DNA of 64,000 nucleotides, taken from contig JBAXTE010000017.1 of the NCBI GenBank assembly GCA_037130365.1, forward strand, positions 1 to 64,000. Reading direction: 5' to 3'. Source of the stretch: JBAXTE01 sp037130365. GTDB lineage: Bacteria; Bacteroidota; Bacteroidia; Bacteroidales; WCHB1-69. The position numbers and the translations under genes were made by a program. Under the pieces are notes generated by a model. That model was not told the origin of the DNA and made no database searches. It worked only from the letters and a program-made list of their open reading frames with translations. This document shows, in pieces, positions 23,741 to 32,743 of the stretch; within the stretch, counting starts at the first letter, position 1, and each line of letters begins with the position of its first letter.

Positions 23741-23775
23741 ATTAGAATGGTTTACCTTCGCAAAAGCGGGGTTAA
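23698..23775 (+). repeat. 78-bp direct repeat, copy 1
   Basis: TATACCAATTATATTTATAA...GTTTTATAAATTAGAATGG...TTCGCAAAAGCGGGGTTA is about 90 percent identical with 25268-25347. Both copies end in a small hairpin of the ACCCTCGCAAAAGCAGGGTT kind. The two copies flank the T9SS gene in the same orientation. Confidence 0.75.
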
Positions 23776-24202
23776 TACTCGTTTCTGTACACGAAAATTG
23801 CAATTTTCTTTACTAATAATAGAAAATAATTGGACTATTTTAAAAACAGAAACGGTATAGTTGCTTGTTTTGAAGCTGGAAATTCTAGGAAATCTGCTAT
23901 GAACTTTGAAATAAAATCAATCACTCGCCACTATAGATATAAATGTCCCACTTCAATATTAAAAAGTGCATACTTAAATGAATAGTACTAAATCACCTTT
24001 GGTGATAATTAAAAAAATCGACACATTTTTACTTCAGATTTTGATATCTTTTTGCCAGTAAACAATTGATAAAATTGCAATTATTAATAGGCAACTTGAT
24101 TCCGAAATGACGAAGAAGGATATTTCAAGTAAAATACTTTCAAAATACAATTAACAAATTTAAAATTTAATTGTTATAATGATACCTTTAAAATTAAAAA
24201 AA

Positions 24203-25240
24203 ATGAAAACTAAACTTCTACTTCTGTCAATATTCTTTTTAATGACAAACATTGTTTATAGTCAATTGGTCTCTATTCATATTATACCAATTAATCCTAT
24301 TTTACCTCAAAATACTGCTTACAATCTAAGAGCAATTGGTGTTTATGCGGATAATCACACGGAAAATGTAACAGGAAGTTGCTCTTGGACTAGTGCCAGT
24401 ATTACCATTGTGCAAGCATATAGTGCTGGACAAGCCTATCCTTTTGGAGGTGGAACTGCATTTGGAGGTGAAATTATTACTAGTAATACTGATGGGACAT
24501 CAATAATAACTGCTAATATTGGTGCAATAAGCGCGTCTACATTAGTAACTGTTTCATCGGATGTAGATAGTGATGGTGTAACGAATAGCATTGATAACTG
24601 TATTTTGACCTATAATCCAGCACAAGTAGATTCTGATGCTGATCAAATTGGTGATATGTGTGATTGTTCCCCTTCAATTCCAAACCCAGGAGATCCTTAT
24701 GCTAAAGATGTAATTATTTATGCTTTTCCTAGTAACACAATCAATACTGGCCAAAAGCTTACATTTTATTCCACAGTAACTTCTTCTATAATTAATACTG
24801 CTGGTTCTGTTTTTAATTATCAATGGACAAAAAACAGTATACCAGTTGGCATTAATTCACCAGAATATATTGACAGTACATTGGTTAATGGAGATGTAAT
24901 AAATTGTATAGTGACCGATGAATATTACTGTATTCTCGGAGGTTCTCAAACTAGTAATACAATAAACATTATAATTAATCCGCTAACAGTATTTGAGAAT
25001 GATTATTTAGACGATAACATTGTTTTATTCCCAAATCCAACATTCAAATTCCTTAACTTAAAATCTAAATCAACAATCATTTTCACTAAAATTACTGATA
25101 TCAACGGAAGAACCATTTTATCTTCATCTCAAAATGACAATCAAGTCAAATTAAATATTGAAGATTTTAAATCAGGCATCTATTTCTTAAAAGTAACAAC
25201 AGAAAATGGAAGTAAAATTCGGAAAATAATAATAAATTAA
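24203..25240 (+). CDS. secreted T9SS-sorted protein with thrombospondin-type-3 repeat
   Basis: About 345 residues from the second ATG (24203; MKTKLLLLSIFFLM), preferred because it starts the signal peptide directly; an upstream ATG at 24179 adds eight residues. Then a Big-like beta domain (about 25-125), an Asp-rich calcium-binding thrombospondin type 3 piece (DVDSDGVTNSIDNC ... DSDADQIGDMCDC, about 130-165), a PKD/Ig-like domain (180-265) and a C-terminal T9SS type A sorting domain (VLFPNPT ... GIYFLKV). It is a cell-surface or secreted protein of unknown function, flanked by two direct repeats. Confidence 0.85.
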   Translation: MKTKLLLLSIFFLMTNIVYSQLVSIHIIPINPILPQNTAYNLRAIGVYADNHTENVTGSCSWTSASITIVQAYSAGQAYPFGGGTAFGGEIITSNTDGTSIITANIGAISASTLVTVSSDVDSDGVTNSIDNCILTYNPAQVDSDADQIGDMCDCSPSIPNPGDPYAKDVIIYAFPSNTINTGQKLTFYSTVTSSIINTAGSVFNYQWTKNSIPVGINSPEYIDSTLVNGDVINCIVTDEYYCILGGSQTSNTINIIINPLTVFENDYLDDNIVLFPNPTFKFLNLKSKSTIIFTKITDINGRTILSSSQNDNQVKLNIEDFKSGIYFLKVTTENGSKIRKIIIN

Positions 25241-25606
25241 TAACGACTAAAACACAATCTCCAAGTGTTATACCAATTCTATTTATAAAACAGTCCAAAG
25301 GTGTTTTATAAATTAGAATGGTTTACCCTCGCAAAAGCAGGGTTATACCATTACTTATTCCAAATTAGTCCAATAGACAATTTGGAATTTAGTTTGGCAT
25401 GCCCTCGTTGTTTAACGGGGTTTAATGCTCGATGCGTAATATGCAATATTGAATTATATTTTGAATATTGGATCAATTTATATTAGCATACGGTATTACC
25501 GTTATAGGCTATGATAGGCTACTTCAAACCGAACAAGAAAATTGTATCACGAAATGAACATAAATTATTAAAACTTGCATATTTTGCGTGTTTTAATGAT
25601 TACTCG
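25241..25606. other. intergenic region with the second 78-bp repeat and hairpins
   Basis: After the repeat (25268-25347) come CCAAATT...AATTTGG (25361-25386) and CCTCGTTgtttAACGGGG (25402-25419), two stem-loops. The second resembles the hairpin at the repeat ends. No gene is seen. It lies between convergent genes, so these hairpins may end transcription. Confidence 0.45.
25268..25347 (+). repeat. 78-bp direct repeat, copy 2
   Basis: Second copy of the repeat at 23698, with ATTTATAAAACAGTCCAAAG and TTTACCCTCGCAAAAGCAGG in place of close variants there. Confidence 0.75.
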
Positions 25607-27142
25607 TTAATCAGAGTCGGCGATTGCTATCATAAGTTTTTCCATCAAATCTCGGATAGCCGAAGATCGTTCGTTGAAGTTGTTGATAATCAATGCAAAT
25701 GTAAGAAGTTTTCCATTTCTATTGGTTACATATCCACCATACGACCTTACCCGTTCAATGCTCCCACTTTTTGCTCTAAGGTTGTGAGCAGCTGCTGTTC
25801 CTTTAAACATACGCCCTATGGTTCCTGATTCGCCTGCTTCTGGGAGCGAATGAACAAATATGCCATAAGAACCACTTTTATACATCATCCTCATGTATTT
25901 ACAGATAAATTCAGGAGTAACTAAGTTGTTTCTCGAAAGGCCACTTCCATCTACATTGATCATTTCGCTTTGAGAAATACCTTGTTTAGATAGAGCTGCA
26001 TCAACGGCTCTTACCCCATTGTAATACGAACCTAAACCAAAGCGCCGATATCCTAAAGTTTTTAAAATTGCCTCAGCAAACATATTATGACTTACCTTAT
26101 TTGTAAACGATGCAATAGTGTTGTATGAAGGCGAATAATAGGTATAAATCAACTTGTTAGCTGCATTAGTATCGGTTGGAGTTCTGTGTGATATTTCGCC
26201 ATATTCATTATTTGTAATAACACCATGATTAACCAAATAATTATTAAACGCTAACATAAAACTGTATTCAGGATGAAAATTAGCTCCTTTTACCAAAAAG
26301 GATGATTGTCCTAGAGGAATAGAACCTCGCAGTTCAATTATGTTGCTATTTGGTGAAGAATAAATCACAACATTGTCCCCAGTGTTTGATGCTGCCGAAA
26401 CTACATAATTTCGATATTCGATATTGGGTATAACCGGAAAAACCGAATCAAGAGTAGTCGGCATTCCTATACTGTCGGGAGAATGAAGCCAAACATGAAT
26501 TATATTTTCGTTAAAAGCTAAAGCAGATGCTCCAGCTCCATAATAGTTTCCCATATCGTTCCATTGCCAATTGGGAGCCATTTGTAAGTCGTCGAAAATA
26601 GATTTATTTGAAACAATTTTTCCTTCAATTTTTCGAATACCGATATCTTTAAGTTTGGCTGTAAACTGAGAAAAAATTGTATCTGGATAAGTTTGAGCCC
26701 ATCGAAAACAGCAAGTTGTGGGGTCGCCGCCTCCTACAATAATTAAATCACCTTTTAAAACAGAGTCTTTGGTTATTGTACCAGAATATTCAAGTTTTGT
26801 TTTAAATCTAAAATCAGAACCCATCTGTAAATAGCCAACGCCAGTAGTAATAGATTTCATCAGCGAAGCAGGAATTAGTAGCATTTTTTGGTTATGAGCT
26901 GCAATAACTTTTCCCGAATTAGCATCGGCAACCATAATTCCCCATGATGCATTTTTAAGCAAATCACATGAATCGGATGCAGATATTAAATTAATCAACT
27001 TTTTTCTTCCTGGAAATGCGGCTAACGAATCTGGCTTTTCTACATGAACAGATTTAATATTCTTAAGGTAAGAAGGACGATATTGGCTGTATGAATAGCT
27101 AATTTCTAAAAAGAATAAACAGAAAAAGAAGAAACTTCGCAT
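25607..27142 (-). CDS. dacB: D-alanyl-D-alanine carboxypeptidase/endopeptidase (PBP4, S13 family)
   Basis: About 511 residues from ATG 27142 (MRSFFFFCLFFLE, a signal peptide). The longer frame from a TTG at 27175 is rejected because the promoter -7 box TAAGTTTG lies at 27170-27163, inside that extension. Catalytic motifs: SxxK in PASLMKS, SxN in KVSHNMFAE and KSG in RAKSGSIER, with the large insert between SxxK and SxN typical of class C penicillin-binding proteins. It trims or cleaves peptidoglycan cross-links in the periplasm. Single gene, convergent with the T9SS protein gene. Confidence 0.93.
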   Translation of the reverse strand: MRSFFFFCLFFLEISYSYSQYRPSYLKNIKSVHVEKPDSLAAFPGRKKLINLISASDSCDLLKNASWGIMVADANSGKVIAAHNQKMLLIPASLMKSITTGVGYLQMGSDFRFKTKLEYSGTITKDSVLKGDLIIVGGGDPTTCCFRWAQTYPDTIFSQFTAKLKDIGIRKIEGKIVSNKSIFDDLQMAPNWQWNDMGNYYGAGASALAFNENIIHVWLHSPDSIGMPTTLDSVFPVIPNIEYRNYVVSAASNTGDNVVIYSSPNSNIIELRGSIPLGQSSFLVKGANFHPEYSFMLAFNNYLVNHGVITNNEYGEISHRTPTDTNAANKLIYTYYSPSYNTIASFTNKVSHNMFAEAILKTLGYRRFGLGSYYNGVRAVDAALSKQGISQSEMINVDGSGLSRNNLVTPEFICKYMRMMYKSGSYGIFVHSLPEAGESGTIGRMFKGTAAAHNLRAKSGSIERVRSYGGYVTNRNGKLLTFALIINNFNERSSAIRDLMEKLMIAIADSD

Positions 27143-27162
27143 TTTGAAAATATTTAGTTTCA

Positions 27163-27196
27163 CAAACTTAATCAACTTTTAGGTATTTTGCAACAA
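27163..27196 (-). promoter_or_regulatory. promoter of dacB
   Basis: On the minus strand TAAGTTTG (27170-27163) is the -7 box, and TTGTTGC (27196-27190) supplies the -33 TTG about 20 bases upstream. It fixes the dacB start at 27142. Confidence 0.6.
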
Positions 27197-27282
27197 TAAA
27201 TTAGAACTTCCAATCTCGCAATCATTAAAAATTAATATTTTTCAAACTTAATTTGAATGTTTTAATATTCCAAAAGTTTTCA

Positions 27283-27290
27283 TATTTTTG
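27283..27290 (+). promoter_or_regulatory. promoter -7 box of the tatD-like/tcdA pair
   Basis: TATTTTTG fits TAnnTTTG and lies 43 bases before the start of the TatD-family gene. No clear -33 element. Confidence 0.4.
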
Positions 27291-27333
27291 CATCCATTAT
27301 TTCTAATCTATGAAACAATAATTCTTATGAAAA

Positions 27334-27993
27334 ATGTTTTCTAACAATTGTTTTATCAACGTTCACACCCATTGTGCAACAACAACCGAGGATATTACTG
27401 CAATTGTAAATACCGATTATAAATCAGTTCCAACGGAAATTGGGGTCTTTAGTTTTGGAATTCATCCATGGCATATTGAAGAAAATCCTCTAACTGAATC
27501 TTTGCCCATGCTAATGCAAGCAATTGCTAGCCCTAATGCAATCGCTATTGGTGAAGCTGGTTTAGACCGTGTAATTGGAACTTCTTTTGAGTTGCAAGAA
27601 AAATATTTTAAAGCACAAATCAGTATTTCGGAGTATTACAAAAAACCAATGATTCTTCATTGTGTAAAAGCGTATTCTGATATTCAAATGATTCGGAAAG
27701 CTGGTAACTATAAAATGCCTTGGATTTTGCACGGTTTTAATGCAAACAAACAAATGGCAGATCAACTTATCAAATTAAATATGTATTTTTCGTTTGGTAA
27801 AGCAATCTTAGACCCAGAATCGAAGGCGGCGCAAGTTTTTCCACTGATACCAATAAAATGCATTTTTTTAGAAACCGACGATAGCGATATTGATATTCGT
27901 GATTTATATACCGAAGCAGCAAAACTTCGTGGAATTACATTAGAAGTATTAAAACAAAAAATTGCCGATAACGCACGCCAATGTTTTAAATAA
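27334..27993 (+). CDS. TatD-family metal-dependent hydrolase
   Basis: A 219-residue TIM-barrel hydrolase of the TatD/YcfH type, a 3'-5' DNase/phosphoesterase family. Metal-binding His residues in NVHTHC (10-15), GIHPWH, AIGEAGLD (Glu), MILHCVKA and WILHGF, and a late Asp in LETDDSD are all in family positions. It is slightly short (usual 250-265) and has Cys in place of Leu after HTH. The start codon overlaps nothing; the stop TAA shares one base with the ATG of tcdA, so the two are co-translated. Pairing of these two families is common in Bacteroidota. Confidence 0.9.
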   Translation: MFSNNCFINVHTHCATTTEDITAIVNTDYKSVPTEIGVFSFGIHPWHIEENPLTESLPMLMQAIASPNAIAIGEAGLDRVIGTSFELQEKYFKAQISISEYYKKPMILHCVKAYSDIQMIRKAGNYKMPWILHGFNANKQMADQLIKLNMYFSFGKAILDPESKAAQVFPLIPIKCIFLETDDSDIDIRDLYTEAAKLRGITLEVLKQKIADNARQCFK

Positions 27994-28718
27994 TGGCAGA
28001 ATGGAACGAACGCACAGTCTTACTTATTGGCGATAAAGGATTTAGTCGATTACAAAAAGCACATGTTTTAATTGCTGGATTGGGTGGCGTTGGCGCTTAT
28101 GTTGCCGAAATGCTTTGCAGGGCAGGAGTAGGTCAACTAACGATTGTGGATAGAGATGTGGTTTCTGCATCAAACAAAAATCGTCAATTAATAGCTCTCG
28201 ATAGCACTTTGGGTGAACCGAAGAGTAAATTAATGGCTCAACGACTCAATGATATCAATCCTGAAGTTAAGTTAAATGTGATTCATGATTATTTAATTGA
28301 TGATAAAATAGAAATCCTTTTTAGCTCAAATAAGTTCGATTATGTAGTTGATGCTATTGATACCATTGCTCCAAAAGTTTTTTTTCTATTTACTGCATTA
28401 AAATATAATCAGAGAATTATTAGCGCCATGGGTGCTGGAGGAAAGCTCGATCCATCTAAAGTTAAAATTGATCAAATAGAAAATAGTACGCAATGTAAAT
28501 TGGCTTTTTTAATTCGTAAACGGTTGCATAAACTTGGAGTAAGAACCGGTTTTAAAGTAATATATTCGACCGAGGTAGTGCCAAAAGATGCAATAAAAAT
28601 GAATGAGGTAATAGAACAAAACAAACTTACTACAGTTGGGACAATCTCTTATATGCCAGCTATTTTCGGCTGTTTTGCTGCTTCTGTGGTTATTAATGAT
28701 TTAATTGCAGATGCTTGA
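27993..28718 (+). CDS. tcdA: tRNA threonylcarbamoyladenosine dehydratase (ThiF/E1-like)
   Basis: A 241-residue adenylating enzyme that cyclises t6A to ct6A at position 37 of ANN-decoding tRNAs. Visible: the nucleotide-binding GLGGVGAYVAEMLCRAGVG (about 26-44), VDRDVVSASNKNRQ, DAIDTIAPK, SAMGAGGKLDPSK and the family-typical STEVVP. Length and motif order fit TcdA/YgdL rather than MoeB or ThiF, as the zinc cysteine pairs are lacking. It overlaps the preceding gene by one base. Confidence 0.93.
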   Translation: MAEWNERTVLLIGDKGFSRLQKAHVLIAGLGGVGAYVAEMLCRAGVGQLTIVDRDVVSASNKNRQLIALDSTLGEPKSKLMAQRLNDINPEVKLNVIHDYLIDDKIEILFSSNKFDYVVDAIDTIAPKVFFLFTALKYNQRIISAMGAGGKLDPSKVKIDQIENSTQCKLAFLIRKRLHKLGVRTGFKVIYSTEVVPKDAIKMNEVIEQNKLTTVGTISYMPAIFGCFAASVVINDLIADA

Positions 28719-28876
28719 TGTGATAATAATCAAGAATAAAAATGGAAAATATTTTGGAATAGTATTTGCAAATGTCGCCGTTTTTTAATAATTTCGTACA
28801 AGCATTTGTTTCAACAGTTCTTTTTCAAAATTTCAAAAATAAATAATTTAAATTCTAATCAATAAATATTAAAATT

Positions 28877-29563
28877 ATGCGAAAATTAATTAATTACCTT
28901 CTGCTACCAGTTGCCTTTATTTTCCTTTTAAACTCATGCGTTAAAGAAGCAGACGTTCCACCTACTAAAACAAATATGGAAGGCGTTTGGACAGTTTCTA
29001 ACGTGGTTACTTCTCAAGGCGTCGACATTACTAGTCGGCTAGCATTTCCAGTTTTAGCTTTTCACTTAAGTAGCGATGGTACTGTGATTTCAACAGCTGG
29101 TCCATTAATTATGTATGTTGTATATGGTGATAGTAAATATACCCAAATTGCTTCACAAATAGATCAAGTATTTAACTATGCAACATTGAGTTTTAATGGT
29201 GGTGAATTTTTTGTTGGCGGTGGCGAACAAAAACGATTTACTTTGGAAATGAAACTTGAAGGACTTCCTGGTCAACATACACTCACCACTCTATTGCAAA
29301 TCATGGGTCTTGATGCAAGTTTTCTTGAATTTGTTGTGTATCATAAATTTATGAATGTTGGAATTCAGTTTGCTGATAATTATTCTACAATGATTTGGGA
29401 TATTGATGCAAACACAACTGCCGTATACAACACAAAAGACAATAATGGAAATTATTTATTATGGAATGGATGGCCAGTTAATAATTTTCAACATTGTACA
29501 ATTCGTTTTTCTAAACAATCTGTTGATATTCGCGAAGTTGTTAGAAGCGCTTCAAAAAAATAA
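28877..29563 (+). CDS. hypothetical lipoprotein
   Basis: A 228-residue protein with a lipoprotein signal (RKLINYLLLPVAFIFLLNSC; Cys21 in the lipobox LNSC) and a mainly beta-strand body starting with EGVWTVSNV, a lipocalin-like opening often seen in Bacteroidota surface lipoproteins. I do not recognise a family. Single gene between tcdA and a long intergenic stretch. Confidence 0.8.
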   Translation: MRKLINYLLLPVAFIFLLNSCVKEADVPPTKTNMEGVWTVSNVVTSQGVDITSRLAFPVLAFHLSSDGTVISTAGPLIMYVVYGDSKYTQIASQIDQVFNYATLSFNGGEFFVGGGEQKRFTLEMKLEGLPGQHTLTTLLQIMGLDASFLEFVVYHKFMNVGIQFADNYSTMIWDIDANTTAVYNTKDNNGNYLLWNGWPVNNFQHCTIRFSKQSVDIREVVRSASKK

Positions 29564-30070
29564 TTAGAAATTAATTTTTTCCCTTTTAACCGGAAGGTGA
29601 TAAGTGATAAAAATACAATACTAAAAATATTTTGCTCAGTCCCGTATTATTATTTATACATGTTAAATGCAGTATAAATTTTATACGGGACTTTCAATAT
29701 TAAAAGGTGGAGGTCTTTTATATTGTTGAAAACGCCAGAAATGGACTAAGAACTTTTAGCAAAATAAAATTCTCAAGTCATTTTAAAACGAGATTCTATC
29801 ATAAACGAGTGGCATGCTTTTCAATTATTGTATGTATTCAGTTGATTATTAAATAAAAAATAAATATATTTGCTCTAAATTTCTGATTATCTAATTATGA
29901 TTTTTGTGAAGTGAATACCAGTTTCTAAATAGACGCTCGGACTCTAATTGCAAATATCAATCAATAGCTAACAAAAAAAGGACAACTAACAATCAAAATT
30001 AATTCAGAAATATTAAGCTTCAGTTCAGGATGTTTTAAGAGTTTGGTTTATCATTAAACCTAATGTAACT
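29564..30070. other. intergenic region with a long-spaced inverted repeat
   Basis: AGTCCCGTAT (29638-29647) and ATACGGGACT (29681-29690) are perfect 10-bp inverted repeats about 33 bases apart. The rest is AT-rich. I see no gene; leader sequence for the TPR protein gene lies at its right end. Confidence 0.5.
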
Positions 30071-30574
30071 ATGAAAAAATTTGTATTAATTTTAGGCGCT
30101 TTAGTAACATCTTTTTTTGGGTACAGTCAAAACGAAGATGTCTACAACAATAGTGGTCTTTCAAAAGGAAATATTAAAGATTACAAAGGTGCCATTGCAG
30201 ATTTTTCGAAAGCAATAAAAATTAACCCAAAGGATGCTAAAGCATACTATAATAGAGGCTTTGCAAAAGGCAATCTTAAAGATTTTCAAGGAGCAATTGC
30301 CGACTTTACAAAAGTTATTGAAATTAATCCAAACGATGCTAAAGCCTATTATAACAGAGGTGTTGCAAAAGGTAATCTATTGGATTACAGAGGTGCTATT
30401 GCCGATTACACTAAAGCAATTGAAATTAATCCGACTTCAGAAATTACATACTACAATAGAGGTTTTGCTAAAATAACAATAGGACAAAAAGATAGTGGAT
30501 GTTTAGATTTTAGTAAAGCTGGAGAACTTGGCTATTCGGAAGCATACGAAATGATAAAAAAATATTGCAAATAA
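30071..30574 (+). CDS. secreted tetratricopeptide-repeat protein
   Basis: A 167-residue protein with a signal peptide (MKKFVLILGALVTSFFGYSQ) and four near-identical TPR units of 34 residues (about 28-163), each with AxAYYNRGxAKGNLxDxxGAIADFTKAIEINP. The last unit diverges (DSGCLDFSKAGELGYSEA), a common closing unit. It is a periplasmic or surface protein-interaction module. The repeat DNA is also near-identical, which suggests recent internal duplication. No partner can be named. Confidence 0.88.
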   Translation: MKKFVLILGALVTSFFGYSQNEDVYNNSGLSKGNIKDYKGAIADFSKAIKINPKDAKAYYNRGFAKGNLKDFQGAIADFTKVIEINPNDAKAYYNRGVAKGNLLDYRGAIADYTKAIEINPTSEITYYNRGFAKITIGQKDSGCLDFSKAGELGYSEAYEMIKKYCK

Positions 30575-30686
30575 AGCGATTTTAGTAGAATTATAAACCT
30601 AAAATATGTTCATTTGCAGAAGATAGAACATGTTGCCAAAATTATATGATTCTATTGACTTCGTTCTACTGACTTAATAATACACG

Positions 30687-32069
30687 ATGGAAACAAGGAT
30701 AGAAAAAGATACTATGGGCGAAGTGCTTGTAGAAACCAATAAGTATTGGGGAGCACAAACCCAACGATCACTCGAAAATTTCAAAATTGGTGGACAGCGA
30801 ATGCCATTAGAGCTCATTATTGCCATGGCTATTGTAAAGAAAGCTGCAGCTTATGCCAATACAAAATTGGGTGGATTGCCTGCCGATAAATGTGCATTAA
30901 TAGCTCAGGTTTGCGACGAAATTGTAGATCACCGCCTAGATGAGCATTTTCCATTGGTAATTTGGCAAACAGGTTCTGGTACTCAAACGAATATGAATGT
31001 TAACGAAGTAATTGCCAATCGTGCAGAAGAGATTAAACGGGGCATTTTTGGCGACGGCACGCTTTATATTAAACCTAACGATGATGTAAATAAGTCGCAA
31101 TCTACAAACGATGTCTTTCCTACTGCTATGAAAGTTGCAGCTACTATGGTTCTGACACAAAAAACACTTCCAGCTTTGCGCAATTTAGCAGATGAGTTTG
31201 GCCGAAAATCAGATTCGTTTAATTCAATCGTTAAAATTGGGCGTACACATTTAATGGATGCCACTCCAGTTACTCTTGGACAAGAATTTCAGTCCTATCA
31301 ATCACAACTATTACACGCAATTAAGTCTGTCGAAAATAGTTTAGTACACTTGTATGAACTTCCGATAGGAGGAACTGCCACTGGTTCGGGATTGAATACT
31401 CCCAAAAATTACGACGTAGAAGCAGTTAAAAATATATCAGAATTTACGCAAATTCCATTTGTTATTTCACTCTGCAAATCTGAATCAATGGCGGCACACG
31501 ATGCTTTGGTATGTGCTTCGGGAGCATTAAAACAAACAGCAGTGAGTATTATGAAGATTGTTAATGATATTCGGTTATTAGCATCTGGTTCTCGATGTGG
31601 AATTGGAGAACTCAGTTTGCCCGAAAACGAGCCTGGTTCGTCGATTATGCCTGGAAAAGTAAACCCAACTCAGTGTGAAGCTCTGAGTATGGTTTGCGCA
31701 CAAGTTATAGGCAATGATGTAACCATTTCTATAGGCGGTATGCAAGGTCATTTAGAGTTAAATGTATTTATGCCTATGATGATTTTTAATTTACTCCAAT
31801 CATCAAATTTAATTGCTGATGCAACACAGTCATTTCTAGATAATTGCGTGGTTGGAATTGTTGCCAATAAAGAGGTAATCAAAAACAATTTAGATAATTC
31901 ACTAATGTTGGTCACTGCACTTAATCCACATATTGGCTATTATAATGCAGCTGCTATCGCTCAAAAAGCACACAAAGAAGGACTTACACTAAAACAATCC
32001 GCTCTTGAAAGTGGTTTGTTAACATCCGAAGAGTACGACTTATGGGTAGATCCTGCAAAAATGGTATAA
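30687..32069 (+). CDS. fumC: class II fumarate hydratase
   Basis: A 460-residue cytosolic enzyme of the fumarase/aspartase superfamily that interconverts fumarate and malate. Family markers: GEVLVETNKYWGAQTQRS near the N-terminus, SGTQTNMNVNEVIANRA, NDDVNKSQSTNDVFPTA (about 130-146), GRTHLMDATPVTLGQE and the signature GSSIMPGKVNP (about 319-329). Ser in GSSIMPGK is the catalytic base region. Length is typical. Single gene with its own leader. Confidence 0.96.
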   Translation: METRIEKDTMGEVLVETNKYWGAQTQRSLENFKIGGQRMPLELIIAMAIVKKAAAYANTKLGGLPADKCALIAQVCDEIVDHRLDEHFPLVIWQTGSGTQTNMNVNEVIANRAEEIKRGIFGDGTLYIKPNDDVNKSQSTNDVFPTAMKVAATMVLTQKTLPALRNLADEFGRKSDSFNSIVKIGRTHLMDATPVTLGQEFQSYQSQLLHAIKSVENSLVHLYELPIGGTATGSGLNTPKNYDVEAVKNISEFTQIPFVISLCKSESMAAHDALVCASGALKQTAVSIMKIVNDIRLLASGSRCGIGELSLPENEPGSSIMPGKVNPTQCEALSMVCAQVIGNDVTISIGGMQGHLELNVFMPMMIFNLLQSSNLIADATQSFLDNCVVGIVANKEVIKNNLDNSLMLVTALNPHIGYYNAAAIAQKAHKEGLTLKQSALESGLLTSEEYDLWVDPAKMV

Positions 32070-32173
32070 GAGTTAAGTCATTTTAATACTTCCATATATA
32101 TTGTTTATATGCACAATTATTAAAATTATAATCCGTCTAATTTTCATGAAGCGCTTTTGTTGTTGTTTTTTTG

Positions 32174-32181
32174 TACTTTTG
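32174..32181 (+). promoter_or_regulatory. promoter -7 box of the thioredoxin-like/panC run
   Basis: TACTTTTG fits TAnnTTTG, 32 bases before the ATG at 32214. It probably drives the genes through panC and panD. Confidence 0.5.
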
Positions 32182-32213
32182 TGCCATAAATTTCGCAGAA
32201 AATCAATAAAACA

Positions 32214-32735
32214 ATGAAAAAGATTTTAGGTATAATTGCATTATCTTTCTTTGTAAGCTTCATCTCGGCACAAACCACAGTAAAAGTTATGGACGAAAAA
32301 AGTCAAACAATGATTTTGGTTGGAGAGACCAATATAATGGACATAAAAGAGGGCGTTTTTGGAGAAAATTTCAACACCGAGTACGCTAAATATCGAATTG
32401 ATACTACCCTTTTACAACAAATTAACACCTATTTAAAGTCAAATTCTAATGTTATAAAACTCACCATAGTTTTAGGAACTTGGTGTGGAGATAGCAAAGA
32501 ACAAGTGCCACGTTTTTATAGTATTTATGACAAAATGACGACAAAATTTGCTGATATCACATTGATTGGTGTTGATCGTTTGCGAAAAGCTGGTGACTTA
32601 GATATATCTGATTTAAAAATTGAGAAAGTTCCTACATTTATTTTTTATCGCGATGGAGTTGAAATTGGAAGGATTACAGAAACTCCTATGAAAACGATTG
32701 AAAATGATATGATGAGAATACTTTCTACAAAATAA
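32214..32735 (+). CDS. secreted thioredoxin-fold protein with single active-site Cys
   Basis: A 173-residue protein with a signal peptide (to FISAQ) and a thioredoxin fold (about 50-170). The active-site region reads GTWCGDSKEQVP (about 86-97), with Cys followed by GDS instead of CxxC, and the cis-Pro is in KVPTFIFY. Families with WCGDS cannot form the usual disulfide and may act as peroxidase-like or binding proteins. The panC start is nine bases downstream, so they are probably one transcript, although a link to pantothenate synthesis is not evident. Confidence 0.85.
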   Translation: MKKILGIIALSFFVSFISAQTTVKVMDEKSQTMILVGETNIMDIKEGVFGENFNTEYAKYRIDTTLLQQINTYLKSNSNVIKLTIVLGTWCGDSKEQVPRFYSIYDKMTTKFADITLIGVDRLRKAGDLDISDLKIEKVPTFIFYRDGVEIGRITETPMKTIENDMMRILSTK

Positions 32736-32743
32736 AGCTAACA

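Larger units (their letters stand above)
23359..24178. other. intergenic region upstream of the T9SS protein
   Basis: Apart from a 49-codon small ORF (23591-23740) and a 78-bp repeat (23698-23775), I see only AT-rich sequence. A short hairpin AATCACCTTTGGTGATAATT lies at 23992-24011. No RNA gene is recognised. Confidence 0.4.
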
